DNA of 64,000 nucleotides from Hirschia baltica ATCC 49814 (lineage in GTDB: Bacteria > Pseudomonadota > Alphaproteobacteria > Caulobacterales > Hyphomonadaceae). Position 1 is the first letter of the stretch. Each line of letters starts with the position of its first letter. The notes beneath the pieces were generated by a model. It was given only the letters and a program-made list of their open reading frames with translations, ran no database searches and had not been told where the DNA came from. Location: contig NC_012982.1 of the NCBI RefSeq assembly GCF_000023785.1, positions 1,178,001 through 1,242,000 on the forward strand, read 5' to 3'. Positions 9,439-18,801 of the stretch are shown piece after piece. Both the position numbers and the translations under genes were made by a program.

Positions 9439-9604
9439 AAGAGCGCGCCTTCTTGTTTTATTACAGCGTGTTCATAACCATTGACTCACGACGCTTTTCG
9501 CACGTGAATAGAGAGATGAAGGAATAACAGTCAAGATGATCGGACTTAAAACCTTCATATTTGGTGATGAAAACGGATTAACTCCTAGCAGGACTAACGG
9601 ATAG

Positions 9605-10105
9605 ATGTCACTTGCATTACAACAAAATGTTGATGATAACGCTCAAATGAGACTTCGTGAAACTTTAAAAACAGAGCTTCACAAAGCAGAGACTGAGAAT
9701 CTTGAGCAACGCGCGGCGACACTCAGACTTGTTTTATGCGCTGTACGTGATCGCGATATCAAAGCGCGTCAAAAAGACGAATGCAGCGTTTGTGAAGAAA
9801 CAGAGATCAACGCGATTTTGCGCCATATGATAGCGCAGCGTGAAGCCGCAGCCGAAGAATATGATGCGGCTGGTAAGATTGAACTTGCTGAGCAAGAGCG
9901 TGAAGAAGTGGAGACACTCAAAGAGTTTCTTCCACAATGTCTAGGTAAGACAGAGATTACGCTTGCAGCAGAAGAAGTGGTCAATGAACTTGGGGCTGAA
10001 TGCCTGAAAGACATGGGCCGCTGCGTTTCTGAGCTAAAAGCACGCTATCCTGACCGTATTGAGTCAGGTGCAGCAAAATCTGCTGTGAAAAAGTTGCTTC
10101 TCTAA
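9605..10105 (+). CDS. yqeY: GatB/YqeY domain-containing protein
   Basis: 166-residue helical protein of the YqeY family, related to the tail of the GatB subunit of tRNA-dependent amidotransferase; proposed to assist tRNA-linked amidation, with no proven reaction. Visible family features: LRETLKTELHKAETENLEQR, TLRLVLCAVRDRDI, an EEYDAAG helix, EEVETLKEFLPQCL, and the end SGAAKSAVKKLLL. Family members usually begin at the LRETL stretch, so translation may start at Met16 (9650); neither start has a strong ribosome site. It is the first gene of the yqeY-dnaG-rpoD run, and a short AT-rich hairpin with a T-run just after its stop may partly separate it from dnaG. Confidence 0.88.
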   Translation: MSLALQQNVDDNAQMRLRETLKTELHKAETENLEQRAATLRLVLCAVRDRDIKARQKDECSVCEETEINAILRHMIAQREAAAEEYDAAGKIELAEQEREEVETLKEFLPQCLGKTEITLAAEEVVNELGAECLKDMGRCVSELKARYPDRIESGAAKSAVKKLLL

Positions 10106-10179
10106 TCAATAATTGATTTTTTGGTTAATTTGAGACAGACGTGGAGTCTTTCCTGGGCTAGGATAGAATTCCGAGAGGT

Positions 10180-12120
10180 GTGATGCGGTTTTCCGAAGCT
10201 TTCATTGATGAATTAAAAGATCGACTGCCAATATCTGGTTATGTCGGGCGCAAGGTTAAGCTTGTGCGTTCGGGAAAGAACTTCAAAGGCCTCTCACCCT
10301 TTAAAGATGAAAATACGCCTTCTTTTTATGTCGATGATGACAAACGTTCCTATCGTTGTTTCTCGACGCAAAACTCTGGCGATATTATTTCCTTTGTGCA
10401 GGAAACAGAAGGATTAAGTTTTCAGGAAGCTGTCGAAAAACTTGTTCAGCTCGCTGGCATGGAAATGCCAACTGAAACCAAGGCCGAGAAAAAACAGGTC
10501 ACCAAACGCAAATCCTTGTTTGAGCTGATGGAGGCGGCGGTTGCTTTTTATGAAGAGCAATTACGTGAACCAGTGGGCGAGCAAGCAAGAGAATATCTTT
10601 CCAAATCGCGTGGTTTAGGTGAGGGGGCGTGGCGGCGTCACCGGATTGGATATGCACCAGAAGGTTGGCAAACATTGCATGATCATCTGATCAAAATGGG
10701 TGCGACTGCCAAAGAACTTCTTGAAATCGGACTTGTTCGGCCATCGAAAAATTCGAGTAAACCACCATATGATGCATTTCGTCATCGCATTATTTTTCCA
10801 ATTCTTGATCCAACGGGCCGACCAATTGCGCTTGGCGGACGTGCATTAGAACCGGGGCATGTGCTGAAGGAAAAAGGGATTCCCAAATATGTGAATTCCT
10901 CTGAAACGCCTTTGTTTCACAAATCTTCGGTTATTTATAATTATGGCCGAGCTCGTGATGCCATTTATAAATTGTCACGCAATGCGTCTTCAGCCGATCC
11001 ATTTGCACGCGGCTTAATTGTCACTGAAGGGTATATGGATGTCATCGCGATGGCAGAACATGGCTTTTCAACAGCTGTGGCACCGATGGGAACAGCGCTC
11101 ACCGAAGAGCAATTAAAAATGCTGTGGCGGGTCGGGCCTGAACCCATAATGTGTTTTGATGGTGATGAAGCAGGTCAGAAGGCCGCTATGCGTGCTGTTG
11201 ATTTGGCATTGCCGATGCTTGAGCCGGGCAAATCTGTTTACGTGACGATTCTGCCACAAGGGATGGACCCTGATGATCTCTTAAAAACGGATGGTGGTGA
11301 GTATGGTCTGCGTGATTTATTGCGTAATGCGCGTCCATTGGTGGAATTATTGTGGGACAGGGAACTCAACAAAGAAAAACTAGATACACCTGAGCGACGG
11401 GCTGGATTTGAGGCAAGGTTGGATGAAGCCGTCTCTGCGATTGCAAATGAGCAAGTGCGCCGCGCATATGAGCGAGAATTAAAAGATCGTCGCTATCAGT
11501 ATTTTCGAGATCAAAGACAGGCTAAACAGACTCCATTTCGTAAAAATGAATGGGGCGGCAAAAACAGTTCAAACTTCCGTGGTAAGAATATTGCACAAGG
11601 TCCTGTGATTAAATTAGCAGATACACGCGGCCTAACAGGGCGCACGGGACTGGGAATGATTGTACGCGCTATTGACAGCCCAAACCTAATGGATGAGGCA
11701 AAAGAGATGCTTGCAATGGCTGATTTTCGCGATGAAGACGTGTTAGCACTAAGAAATGCTGCATTAGATGTGCAAGATTTTGGGGAAAAGGTTGACCGCA
11801 GCGCAATTGCAGCCCATTTACGGAGTCTTGGCCGCACACGTTCTGCGAAACTGCTCGAAGAGTATCCTAATCAGGAGCCCATAGACCCATCTTCTACGAT
11901 TGGGCGTGAATGGCTCGCTGCACTGGAGCGTTTCCCAACTGTTGCGGCTCTGAAAGACGAGGCGGAGAGCGAGAAGAATGCGTTCGCTTCAGCTAACGGA
12001 GTCGAGGAACATAAAGCGGAATGGGCACGTCGAAAGAGATTAGTGGCGGAACGACAAGCATTGAAGGCAAAGTCACAAGAACCTATCGACGATATAACCA
12101 CAAGCAACTCACAGGATTGA
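10180..12120 (+). CDS. dnaG: DNA primase
   Basis: 646-residue replication primase that makes RNA primers at the fork with DnaB. The N-terminal domain (residues 1-100) aligns with the CHC2 zinc finger, but the ligand positions read LSPFK...RCFST: Ser, Lys and Thr replace three of the four Cys/His ligands, a state known in alphaproteobacterial primases. The TOPRIM core follows with VTEGYMDVIAMAEHG and MCFDGDEAGQKAA (the acidic metal residues), then PQGMDPDDLL. The C-terminal third is a lower-conservation helicase-binding region with a basic linker (FRDQRQAKQTPFRKNEWGGK). A GAGAGG lies before the start. Next gene is rpoD, 48 bases on. Confidence 0.97.
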   Translation: MMRFSEAFIDELKDRLPISGYVGRKVKLVRSGKNFKGLSPFKDENTPSFYVDDDKRSYRCFSTQNSGDIISFVQETEGLSFQEAVEKLVQLAGMEMPTETKAEKKQVTKRKSLFELMEAAVAFYEEQLREPVGEQAREYLSKSRGLGEGAWRRHRIGYAPEGWQTLHDHLIKMGATAKELLEIGLVRPSKNSSKPPYDAFRHRIIFPILDPTGRPIALGGRALEPGHVLKEKGIPKYVNSSETPLFHKSSVIYNYGRARDAIYKLSRNASSADPFARGLIVTEGYMDVIAMAEHGFSTAVAPMGTALTEEQLKMLWRVGPEPIMCFDGDEAGQKAAMRAVDLALPMLEPGKSVYVTILPQGMDPDDLLKTDGGEYGLRDLLRNARPLVELLWDRELNKEKLDTPERRAGFEARLDEAVSAIANEQVRRAYERELKDRRYQYFRDQRQAKQTPFRKNEWGGKNSSNFRGKNIAQGPVIKLADTRGLTGRTGLGMIVRAIDSPNLMDEAKEMLAMADFRDEDVLALRNAALDVQDFGEKVDRSAIAAHLRSLGRTRSAKLLEEYPNQEPIDPSSTIGREWLAALERFPTVAALKDEAESEKNAFASANGVEEHKAEWARRKRLVAERQALKAKSQEPIDDITTSNSQD

Positions 12121-12168
12121 TTTGCCAAACGCAGCTTGGGCAGCTGGGTTTAAAGGCGGGAGATTTGT

Positions 12169-14220
12169 ATGACCAAAACAAAAGCCGATAACGAAGAAGT
12201 TGCTGAGAACCAAGATGGTCCAGTACTTGATTTATCGAATGCAAGTGTAAAGAAATTCATCGCCGCTGGTAAAGCGCGTGGATTCATCACGCATGATGAA
12301 TTGAATAAAGTTCTTCCGTCGGATGAAGTTAATCCAGATCAGATTGAGGACGTTATGTCTGCACTTTCTGAAATGGGAATCAACGTTGTTGATTCTGACG
12401 AAGAAGGTGAAGGCGACGGCGATGAAGCATCCTCTGATGGCGAGAATGCTTCTGGTGCTGTAACCAAAGCTAAATCAACAGCTGCTGCAACGGGCGGCCG
12501 TTCTGACCGTTATGACCGTACAGATGACCCAGTGCGCATGTATTTGCGTGAAATGGGAACAGTTGAATTATTGTCTCGTGAAGGCGAGATCGCGATAGCC
12601 AAACGTATTGAGGCTGGCCGCGACGCAATGATTCGCGGGCTTTGTGAAAGTCCATTGACGTTTGAAGCGATCATGGTTTGGCGTCAGGAATTGGAAGATG
12701 AGCGCGTGTTGTTGCGTGATATTATCGACCTTGAAGCAACTTATGCTGCTGCAAATGGTGGTGTACCAGATAACTCAGCTGCTGCTGTTGCCCTTGAAAA
12801 AGGTGAGCCGCTTGAGAAGACACCTGAGCAATTAGAAGCTGAAGAAAAAGCCAAGCAAGACGAAATCGCCAAGAAAAAGCGCATCGAAGAAGGTCTACCG
12901 CCTGAAGAAGAAGGCAAGGAAGACGATGATGACGATGATTTTGACGATGGCGGCGCAATGTCGATGTCGGCAATGGAGGCTGAACTTCGTGAAGGCGTGA
13001 CGGACATTTTGGATAATGTGGCGTCTGAATTCCAAGCTTACCGCCGTTTGCAGGAAAAGCTGGTTAACCGCCACATGGAAGGTAAAGAGCTTTCTCCAAA
13101 AGATTCTGAGGAATATGTAAAACTTCAGGATGACATTATTGAAAACCTGAAAAAGCTTCACCTGAACAATGCGCGTATCGAAACACTTGTTGAGCAGCTT
13201 TATGCCATCAACAAACGTTTGATGGGATTAGAGGGCGGTTTGATGCGCCTTGCTGATGCGCATGGTGTGCCGCGTAAGTCTTTCCTCGATAATTATTTCG
13301 GAACCGAGCTTGAGCCTGATTGGGGAACACGCGTATCCCTGATTTCTGCTAAGTGGAAAAAATTCATCGCAGCTGAGACCAATAAGGTTGAAGAAATGCG
13401 CTCGGAAATTTCTTCTCTTGCACAAGAGATGGGCGTTCCAATTGAAGATTTCCGCCGCATTGTTGCGACAGTTCAAAAAGGTGAGCGTGAAGCGCGTGTG
13501 GCGAAAAAAGAGATGGTGGAAGCAAACCTTCGTCTCGTAATCTCTATCGCTAAGAAATACACAAATCGTGGTCTTCAATTCCTGGATCTTATTCAGGAAG
13601 GAAATATCGGTTTGATGAAAGCGGTTGATAAGTTTGAATATCGCCGTGGTTACAAATTCTCGACTTATGCCACTTGGTGGATTCGTCAGGCGATTACGCG
13701 TTCTATCGCGGATCAGGCCCGCACAATCCGTATTCCTGTGCACATGATTGAGACAATCAACAAAATCGTGCGGACTCAGCGTCAAATGCTTCACGAGATT
13801 GGCCGTGAGCCAACACCTGAAGAATTGGCTGAAAAGCTTGGTCTTCCGCTTGAGAAAATCCGCAAGGTTCTCAAAATCGCAAAAGAACCGATTTCTCTGG
13901 AAACGCCAATTGGTGATGACGAAGATAGTAACCTTGGTGACTTCATCGAAGACAAAATGGCATTGCTTCCTGTGGATGCAGCGATTCAGTCGAACTTACG
14001 TGAAACAACAACGCGCGTTCTAGCGTCTCTTACACCACGTGAAGAGCGTGTGCTGCGTATGCGTTTTGGTATCGGTATGAATACTGACCACACACTGGAA
14101 GAAGTGGGGCAACAATTCTCGGTGACACGTGAACGTATTCGTCAGATTGAAGCCAAAGCGCTTCGCAAGCTGAAACACCCAAGCCGCTCACGTAAATTGC
14201 GCAGCTTCTTGGATACTTAG
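12169..14220 (+). CDS. rpoD: RNA polymerase primary sigma factor (sigma-70)
   Basis: 683 residues; directs RNA polymerase to housekeeping promoters. Regions in order: 1.1 (about 20-75), an acidic linker, region 1.2 ([12 protein letters not shown], about 119-130), a non-conserved region with an acidic run ([13 protein letters not shown], about 250), region 2 from about 445 ([20 protein letters not shown], then [19 protein letters not shown] and the -10 melting segment [15 protein letters not shown]), region 3 ([16 protein letters not shown]), and region 4 ([20 protein letters not shown]) reading the -35. GGGAGA precedes the start by about eight bases. A strong terminator follows at 14234. Confidence 0.98.
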   Translation: MTKTKADNEEVAENQDGPVLDLSNASVKKFIAAGKARGFITHDELNKVLPSDEVNPDQIEDVMSALSEMGINVVDSDEEGEGDGDEASSDGENASGAVTKAKSTAAATGGRSDRYDRTDDPVRMYLREMGTVELLSREGEIAIAKRIEAGRDAMIRGLCESPLTFEAIMVWRQELEDERVLLRDIIDLEATYAAANGGVPDNSAAAVALEKGEPLEKTPEQLEAEEKAKQDEIAKKKRIEEGLPPEEEGKEDDDDDDFDDGGAMSMSAMEAELREGVTDILDNVASEFQAYRRLQEKLVNRHMEGKELSPKDSEEYVKLQDDIIENLKKLHLNNARIETLVEQLYAINKRLMGLEGGLMRLADAHGVPRKSFLDNYFGTELEPDWGTRVSLISAKWKKFIAAETNKVEEMRSEISSLAQEMGVPIEDFRRIVATVQKGEREARVAKKEMVEANLRLVISIAKKYTNRGLQFLDLIQEGNIGLMKAVDKFEYRRGYKFSTYATWWIRQAITRSIADQARTIRIPVHMIETINKIVRTQRQMLHEIGREPTPEELAEKLGLPLEKIRKVLKIAKEPISLETPIGDDEDSNLGDFIEDKMALLPVDAAIQSNLRETTTRVLASLTPREERVLRMRFGIGMNTDHTLEEVGQQFSVTRERIRQIEAKALRKLKHPSRSRKLRSFLDT

Positions 14221-14233
14221 ATAGTTACAAAGA

Positions 14234-14264
14234 AAAGCCCGATCATAGAAGGTCGGGCTTTTTT
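14234..14264 (+). terminator. rho-independent terminator of rpoD
   Basis: 11-bp stem: 14234-14244 (AAAGCCCGATC) with 14251-14261, one G-T pair, loop ATAGAA, then a T6 run. It closes the rpoD transcript. Its sequence is nearly copied at 15100-15130. Confidence 0.9.
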
Positions 14265-14290
14265 CTATTGCTAGATATTAAGGAGCGATA

Positions 14291-15073
14291 ATGATCAACC
14301 TTGATGCAATCAAAGGTTTGTTCGGCTTGAGTGAAGAGCAAACAAAAAAGATCAATGTTTTTGCACCGGGTGCGATTGAAAAATTGACGGGACTAGCTGC
14401 CGATTATCAAAGCGCTCAACCTTTCCCGCATCTCGTAATCGACAATTTGTTTGAAAACGACGTGTTGAGCAACGTAATTGAAGAATGGCCGGCGACATCT
14501 GAAAGTTCGGTAGAGCCTCATGATGATGGAACTTATTCTGTCCAGAAATACGCATCAACATGGAAAACTGAGTACGGCCCGAATACAAGAGAAATTCTAC
14601 GGCAATTAAACGAAGCGCACTTTCTTCAAACACTGACAGCAGTGACTGGCATTCAAGGACTAATGCCAGATCCTTATATGCTAGGCGGAGGACTACATTT
14701 CACCAGTTCTGGCGGGAAGTTGGCAATCCATGCTGATTTTAACAAGCATCATTTCTTTAAATTGGATCGTCGATTAAATTTGCTGGTCTATTTGAATGAT
14801 GGGTGGAAAGAGGAAAATCAGGGTTGGTTGGAATTGTGGGATCGTGAAATGACTTCGTGTCAACGGCGTATATTGCCCGTTATGAATCGCACGGTTCTTT
14901 TTTCGACGACAGATTTTTCCTTTCATGGGCAGCCGGAAAAAATAGTAGGTCCACCTGATCTCATGCGCCGTTCTATAGCCGTGTATTATTTTTCAAATGG
15001 CCGGCCTCAGGAAGAAATTTCGGGTGAAGAACATTCTACTTTGTGGAGAGAGCGCCCAGGGCAAGGGTTTTAA
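14291..15073 (+). CDS. 2OG-Fe(II) oxygenase-like protein
   Basis: 260 residues of the prolyl-4-hydroxylase-like 2-oxoglutarate/iron dioxygenase fold. The iron motif HxD is in KLAIHADFNKHHF, the distal histidine in TDFSFHGQPEKIV, and the 2OG-binding Arg in LMRRSIAVYYFSNG. The fold's mid-strand LNLLVYLNDGWKEENQGWL and WDREM match phytanoyl/prolyl-hydroxylase-type proteins that modify proteins or small molecules; the substrate is unknown. AAGGAG lies six bases before the start. It sits alone between two similar terminators, so it is transcribed separately from rpoD and may be a later insertion behind it. Confidence 0.85.
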   Translation: MINLDAIKGLFGLSEEQTKKINVFAPGAIEKLTGLAADYQSAQPFPHLVIDNLFENDVLSNVIEEWPATSESSVEPHDDGTYSVQKYASTWKTEYGPNTREILRQLNEAHFLQTLTAVTGIQGLMPDPYMLGGGLHFTSSGGKLAIHADFNKHHFFKLDRRLNLLVYLNDGWKEENQGWLELWDREMTSCQRRILPVMNRTVLFSTTDFSFHGQPEKIVGPPDLMRRSIAVYYFSNGRPQEEISGEEHSTLWRERPGQGF

Positions 15074-15099
15074 TCTTATCGTTGCTATGTGAAAATAAT

Positions 15100-15130
15100 A
15101 AAAGCCCAATTAGAAATGGTCGGGCTTTTT
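15100..15130. terminator. terminator, probably bidirectional
   Basis: AAAAGCCC (15100-15107) pairs with GGGCTTTT (15122-15129) with a T-run after it; on the other strand the A-run becomes a T-rich tail, so it can also end the convergent secreted-protein gene. It shares the AGAA loop core and the GGTCGGGCTTTTT right arm with the rpoD terminator. Confidence 0.8.
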
Positions 15131-15157
15131 GTTTATTGGTATGAAGATGCTGCCAGC

Positions 15158-16093
15158 TTAATCGGTGAAACAGATTTCTGTGCCATCGCCTTGGTCATAA
15201 CAATCGCGGCGGTTGGAGCTTGGCGGCGGAGGGGCGGTGCGCGGCGGTGGCTTGAAGCCGTATTTATCGGTGTAGCTTTCCGTATAGGTACCATTATTCG
15301 GCTGGTTTGCCTGACCACTACCCCAATAGGTTTTCTTACCAGACATGCGATCTGCCCATGCTTTTGGTCCTGTGCATTCAACACTTGTTGGCTTGTGGAA
15401 ATAGCACATATCATAGGCGTCCTGGATGGTGCGCATTTTCTTGTTGGCATCCCACCAGCGGTAGAACATCGGCCCGCCTTCTTTGCGCGCGACTTCATAG
15501 AATTCCCAGTCGTCGATTATATTCGTGCGCAGAACCAATTCTTCGCGGGTTGCAGGCTTTTTCGGTAGAGCCGCAATGCGGGCTTTTTCTGCCTGTTCTG
15601 CTTTATAAGTTGCAAGCTGCGCTGCCTGACGCTCATTGTTAGTCGGTCCGGCAGTACAGCCAAAACGTTTTTCAGCCCATGCCAGCATAACTGGCGGCGG
15701 GGCATCAAGCCCCTTTGGAAACTCGGGCTTCACCGTGGACCGGCCCCCTTCAAAGGCTGCCAGTTCCTGATAATATTTCTTCAGCGTGGTGTGCGCAGTG
15801 GTGTCGCCATTGCCCATGCCGCAATAACTTCCATAGCATTCAAGCAAAGCGCGGACGACTTTAGTGCGTGTTTCCACCGCCGCGGAGCCATAATCCTGCC
15901 AATATAGAATGGCCTGTCCCCATGTATTTGGTCCGCTGGCAAAATAATGTTCAAATGTGTTGGCGAGGACCAACCCGTTCGGACAGTTCTTTGCTGATGC
16001 AGCAGGCGCGAGAGTGATGGCGGCGAGCGCGGTGAAAGCAAATTTTGCTGTTTTGCCAAATAGTGTGCGGTGTTTATGCGTATGATTTCGCAT
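15158..16093 (-). CDS. secreted protein of unknown function
   Basis: 311 residues from the ATG at 16093, chosen because AAGGGG lies about nine bases upstream and because it starts the signal peptide directly (basic MRNHTHKHR, hydrophobic FAFTALAAITLAP, cleavage after ASA). The mature part is rich in Trp, Tyr and Cys (NCPNG, ECYGSYCGMGNG, FGCTAG, MCYFHKPTSVECTG, RRDCYDQGDGTEICF), suggesting disulfides and a periplasmic or surface location, and has a proline run (RTAPPPPSS) near the C-terminus. I do not recognise a family. It is convergent with the oxygenase gene and shares the terminator at 15100. Confidence 0.75.
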   Translation of the reverse strand: MRNHTHKHRTLFGKTAKFAFTALAAITLAPAASAKNCPNGLVLANTFEHYFASGPNTWGQAILYWQDYGSAAVETRTKVVRALLECYGSYCGMGNGDTTAHTTLKKYYQELAAFEGGRSTVKPEFPKGLDAPPPVMLAWAEKRFGCTAGPTNNERQAAQLATYKAEQAEKARIAALPKKPATREELVLRTNIIDDWEFYEVARKEGGPMFYRWWDANKKMRTIQDAYDMCYFHKPTSVECTGPKAWADRMSGKKTYWGSGQANQPNNGTYTESYTDKYGFKPPPRTAPPPPSSNRRDCYDQGDGTEICFTD

Positions 16094-16695
16094 TAATGCA
16101 TCCCCTTTAATATGCATCCACGAATGATGTGGCGTTTAGATTGCGCCGCGTCCCAGAGCAGGCAATATCATCAAATTCGGGATGAATATTATACGTGCTT
16201 GCAAAAATGGTAAATGGGGATTGTTGCAGCGAGAAGAGGCGCGCGCGGCGGAATTTGCTAAAGCGTGACTTGCGCAAAGGTGTATTTGCTGGCGCGTCAT
16301 GCACTCTATGATGAGGCTAAAAAGCTTAGATGCGCCAATAGCTCCGCCATATCGCTAAGGGGAGTTTTGTCGGTCTTGTTTTGTGTCGGTTAGGAAATGG
16401 GCTGTAAAGCGCACGGTCTGACCGCTGTTAGATAATGGTAAATGGTATGCGTGCCGCCAGAAGCGTGCGCTCTACCTGATGTTTTGATCTTCAAGCTGAC
16501 AATCAACACATGCTCGCTCAATGCTCAAAGCATCAGCCCGCTCATGATACGAATTTGCGCATCGCCCACACCATGAGAAGGTGATGTAAATATGCGCTAG
16601 ATTTTGAGAGGCGGGGATAAGTTTTGAGATATCCATGATTTTGGTGAGCGAAAAAGACGTTGTCAAATGTAAATGTTCTCTTTATGTTCGGTGCG
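16094..16695. other. 600-base intergenic stretch, no supported gene
   Basis: Only short minus-strand open frames without ribosome sites or family resemblance. I see no tRNA, no clear RNA fold and no insertion-sequence ends. It may be decayed coding DNA, given its neighbours (a lone GIY-YIG gene and palindromes), but no remnant is recognisable. Confidence 0.4.
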
Positions 16696-16986
16696 ATGAG
16701 GTATGCTGTTTATATTGTGAGCTCTCAAGATCATGGCACGCTCTATACGGGCGTGACGAACAATCTTGCGCGGCGTATTTGGGGACATAAGCAGGGTGTC
16801 GGTGCGAAGTTTACGACAAAATACAGTGTGAGTCGGTTAGTTTGGTATGAAAACCATGACTGCATTCACACCGCGATAAAGCGCGAGAAAAACATCAAAG
16901 CGTGGCAGCGCCAGTGGAAAATCAATATGATTGAACGCGATAATCCATATTGGTTGGATATGTACGCTTCTCTTGGGCAGTTATAG
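16696..16986 (+). CDS. GIY-YIG domain protein (single-domain nuclease-like)
   Basis: 96 residues from ATG 16696; in-frame alternatives at 16684 (ATG) and 16660 (TTG) add residues before the domain and none has a good ribosome site. The protein is one GIY-YIG domain of the YhbQ/UPF0213-like group: YAVYIVSS (GIY strand), TLYTGVTNNLARRIWGHK (YIG strand plus catalytic Arg), then KFTTKYSVSRLVWYE and an IKREKNIKAWQRQWKI helix carrying the late Glu. Such small proteins are nuclease-like but few have known targets. It is followed immediately by a cluster of REP-like palindromes, an association worth testing. Confidence 0.88.
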   Translation: MRYAVYIVSSQDHGTLYTGVTNNLARRIWGHKQGVGAKFTTKYSVSRLVWYENHDCIHTAIKREKNIKAWQRQWKINMIERDNPYWLDMYASLGQL

Positions 16987-17004
16987 GTTGCAATTTCTTT
17001 CCGT

Positions 17005-17144
17005 GTCACCCCAGCGAAGGCTGGGGCTCAGTTTTCAGCACGACTGGCTTTAATCCTAATAGAACAGACCTCGCAGCACTCACATTTAGTCATTTTTAAT
17101 GCAAGATGTGTTGTGAGGTGGGCCCCAGCCTTCGCTGAGGTGAC
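17005..17144. repeat. pair of inverted REP-like palindromes
   Basis: 17005-17027 and 17122-17144 are inverted copies of one 23-base sequence with a single mismatch, about 95 bases apart. Each copy is itself a palindrome: CCCCAGC-GAAG-GCTGGGG at 17009-17026 and CCCCAGC-CTTC-GCTGAGG at 17123-17140. This CCAGCGAAGGCTGG type of element resembles intergenic repeats found in many alphaproteobacterial genomes. Confidence 0.85.
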
Positions 17145-17212
17145 AGCTTCTTTGGTGGAAGCCAACACCCGAAATTGCATCCCGATACTATGTTGAGATG
17201 ATAAGAGATGGA

Positions 17213-17238
17213 TACCCTGACGGCTGCGCCGTCGGGTA
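17213..17238. repeat. GACGGC-type palindrome
   Basis: TACCC-T-GACGGC (17213-17224), loop TGC, then GCCGTC-GGGTA (17228-17238): an 11-bp stem with one bulged T. It sits 70 bases past the paired palindromes and is probably another dispersed intergenic repeat. Confidence 0.75.
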
Positions 17239-17354
17239 TGACGGGGTGAGATGTTGCATTTGCTTGTGCGTAGTGCACCTACGCGGCACGGTCAGATTTT
17301 TTCAGCTTGGTGAATTTCTCTTTTCTCAACGGAACAAATACATATAATTGAGAA

Positions 17355-17678
17355 ATGAACAGTAAAAGACCTTTTTATTTAAAACATTGGCGGATTTACC
17401 GCAAACTCTCGCAAGAGGAACTAGCTGACCGCGTGCAGACCACCAAGGGTTACGTCAGTGAACTTGAGCGACAAATCAAGCCTTACAATCAAGGTTTGCT
17501 TGAGGCTTTCTCTATAGCATTATGTTGTGAACCTGCAGATTTTCTGATCCGCGACCCAATGGCGTCTAATCAGGTTTGGTCTACTTGGGATAAAATTCCA
17601 GATGGTGATCGAGAACTGGCGTTGAGGGTTCTCAGAAGTTTTGTCAAACAAGAAGACGATGAAAAGAAAATCGAATAG
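17355..17678 (+). CDS. XRE-family helix-turn-helix regulator
   Basis: 107 residues. The Cro/C1-type helix-turn-helix covers about residues 10-65: HWRIYRKLSQEELADRVQTT then KGYVSELERQIKPYNQGLLE, with a hydrophobic close ALCCEPADFLIRDP. The C-terminal 35 residues (WDKIPDGDRELALRVLRSFV) are a short helical tail of the type often used for dimerisation. No metabolic or phage partner is adjacent, so its target is unknown; it could regulate itself or the downstream glyQ only by speculation. Confidence 0.85.
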   Translation: MNSKRPFYLKHWRIYRKLSQEELADRVQTTKGYVSELERQIKPYNQGLLEAFSIALCCEPADFLIRDPMASNQVWSTWDKIPDGDRELALRVLRSFVKQEDDEKKIE

Positions 17679-17829
17679 TTATATGATTGACTTCTAACTA
17701 TAACTCCCCACCTTGATCCCACTGTCATAAAAGACTAGCTTCCGCGCCAAATTGTGCAATGGAAGCGGTGGGGAATCTGTGGTCTATGACGGCCAGAAGA
17801 CAGACCTCGCGAACAAAAAAGAAACTGAC

Positions 17830-18735
17830 ATGTCAGCTAGCCAAAAACCTAAATCATTTCAGGATTTGATCCTGACCCTTCAAACATATTGGGCCTCTCG
17901 CGGATGCGCGGTATTGCAGCCTTATGATATGGAAGTGGGGGCGGGTACATTACACCCCGCAACGACTTTGCGGGCGCTGGGGCCTAAGCCTTGGAATGTG
18001 GCGTATGTGCAGCCTTCGCGCCGTCCGACAGATGGGCGCTATGGGGAAAACCCAAACCGCTTGCAGCACTATTATCAGTTTCAGGTGATCTTAAAACCAA
18101 ACCCGCCAGAAATTCAGGATTGGTATTTGGAAAGCTTGCGCGCAATCGGCCTTGATCCGACAGTGCATGATATTCGCTTTGTGGAAGACGACTGGGAAAA
18201 CCCAACTGTGGGCGCATGGGGGCTTGGCTGGGAAGTGTGGTGTGACGGGATGGAAGTGTCTCAGTTTACATATTTCCAGCAAGTGGGTGGCTTGGATGTG
18301 TTCCCTGTGTCGGGTGAGCTAACCTATGGGCTTGAGCGCTTGGCCATGTATGTGTTTGGCGTCGATAATGTGTATGATTTGCCATATAATGACCCAGACA
18401 GCCCGCACCCATTATCTTATGGGGATGTGTTTCTGGAAAACGAAAAACAGCAATCAGCCTATAATTTCGAGCACGCCAACACAGATGATTTGCTTGAAAG
18501 CTTTAAAGCGTGTGAGCGCATGAGCCAGCATTTGCTTGGTCTTGAAAAGCCTTTGCCGCTGCCCGCTTATGAGCAAGCTTTGAAAGCATCGCACATGTTT
18601 AACTTGCTGGATGCGCGCGGGGTGGTGTCACCCACCGAACGTCAAAGCTTTATCGCCCGCGTGCGCGATATGGCCAAAGGCGCTGCTCAAGCATGGGCCA
18701 AGCAAGAAGAAGCAGAAGCGGTCGCAGCAGAGTAG
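17830..18735 (+). CDS. glyQ: glycyl-tRNA synthetase alpha subunit
   Basis: 301 residues; with GlyS forms the tetrameric bacterial glycyl-tRNA synthetase and carries the class II active site. The start at 17830 ([18 protein letters not shown]) gives the usual ~300-residue length; the longer open frame from 17752 adds 26 residues that do not look like the family. Signature stretches: [69 protein letters not shown] and [13 protein letters not shown]. glyS begins 66 bases downstream. Confidence 0.97.
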   Translation: MSASQKPKSFQDLILTLQTYWASRGCAVLQPYDMEVGAGTLHPATTLRALGPKPWNVAYVQPSRRPTDGRYGENPNRLQHYYQFQVILKPNPPEIQDWYLESLRAIGLDPTVHDIRFVEDDWENPTVGAWGLGWEVWCDGMEVSQFTYFQQVGGLDVFPVSGELTYGLERLAMYVFGVDNVYDLPYNDPDSPHPLSYGDVFLENEKQQSAYNFEHANTDDLLESFKACERMSQHLLGLEKPLPLPAYEQALKASHMFNLLDARGVVSPTERQSFIARVRDMAKGAAQAWAKQEEAEAVAAE

Positions 18736-18801
18736 TTTGCGCGAAATTTATCGTTTATTCTGAACCAAAATTTGATCTCTTTGCCATAGGGCACATACGC
18801 T

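Noticed and set aside
13228-13794. 188-codon minus-strand open frame
   Set aside because: Antisense to conserved regions of rpoD.
15089-15568. 159-codon plus-strand open frame over the secreted-protein gene
   Set aside because: The minus-strand gene has a proper signal peptide and ribosome site; the plus frame has neither and runs through the terminator.
16472-16666. 64-codon minus-strand open frame as a possible gene remnant
   Set aside because: No ribosome site, no family resemblance and no continuation in other frames.
17679-17829. T-box or other riboswitch before glyQ
   Set aside because: No T-box sequence or terminator pair is visible; T-boxes are not expected in this lineage.
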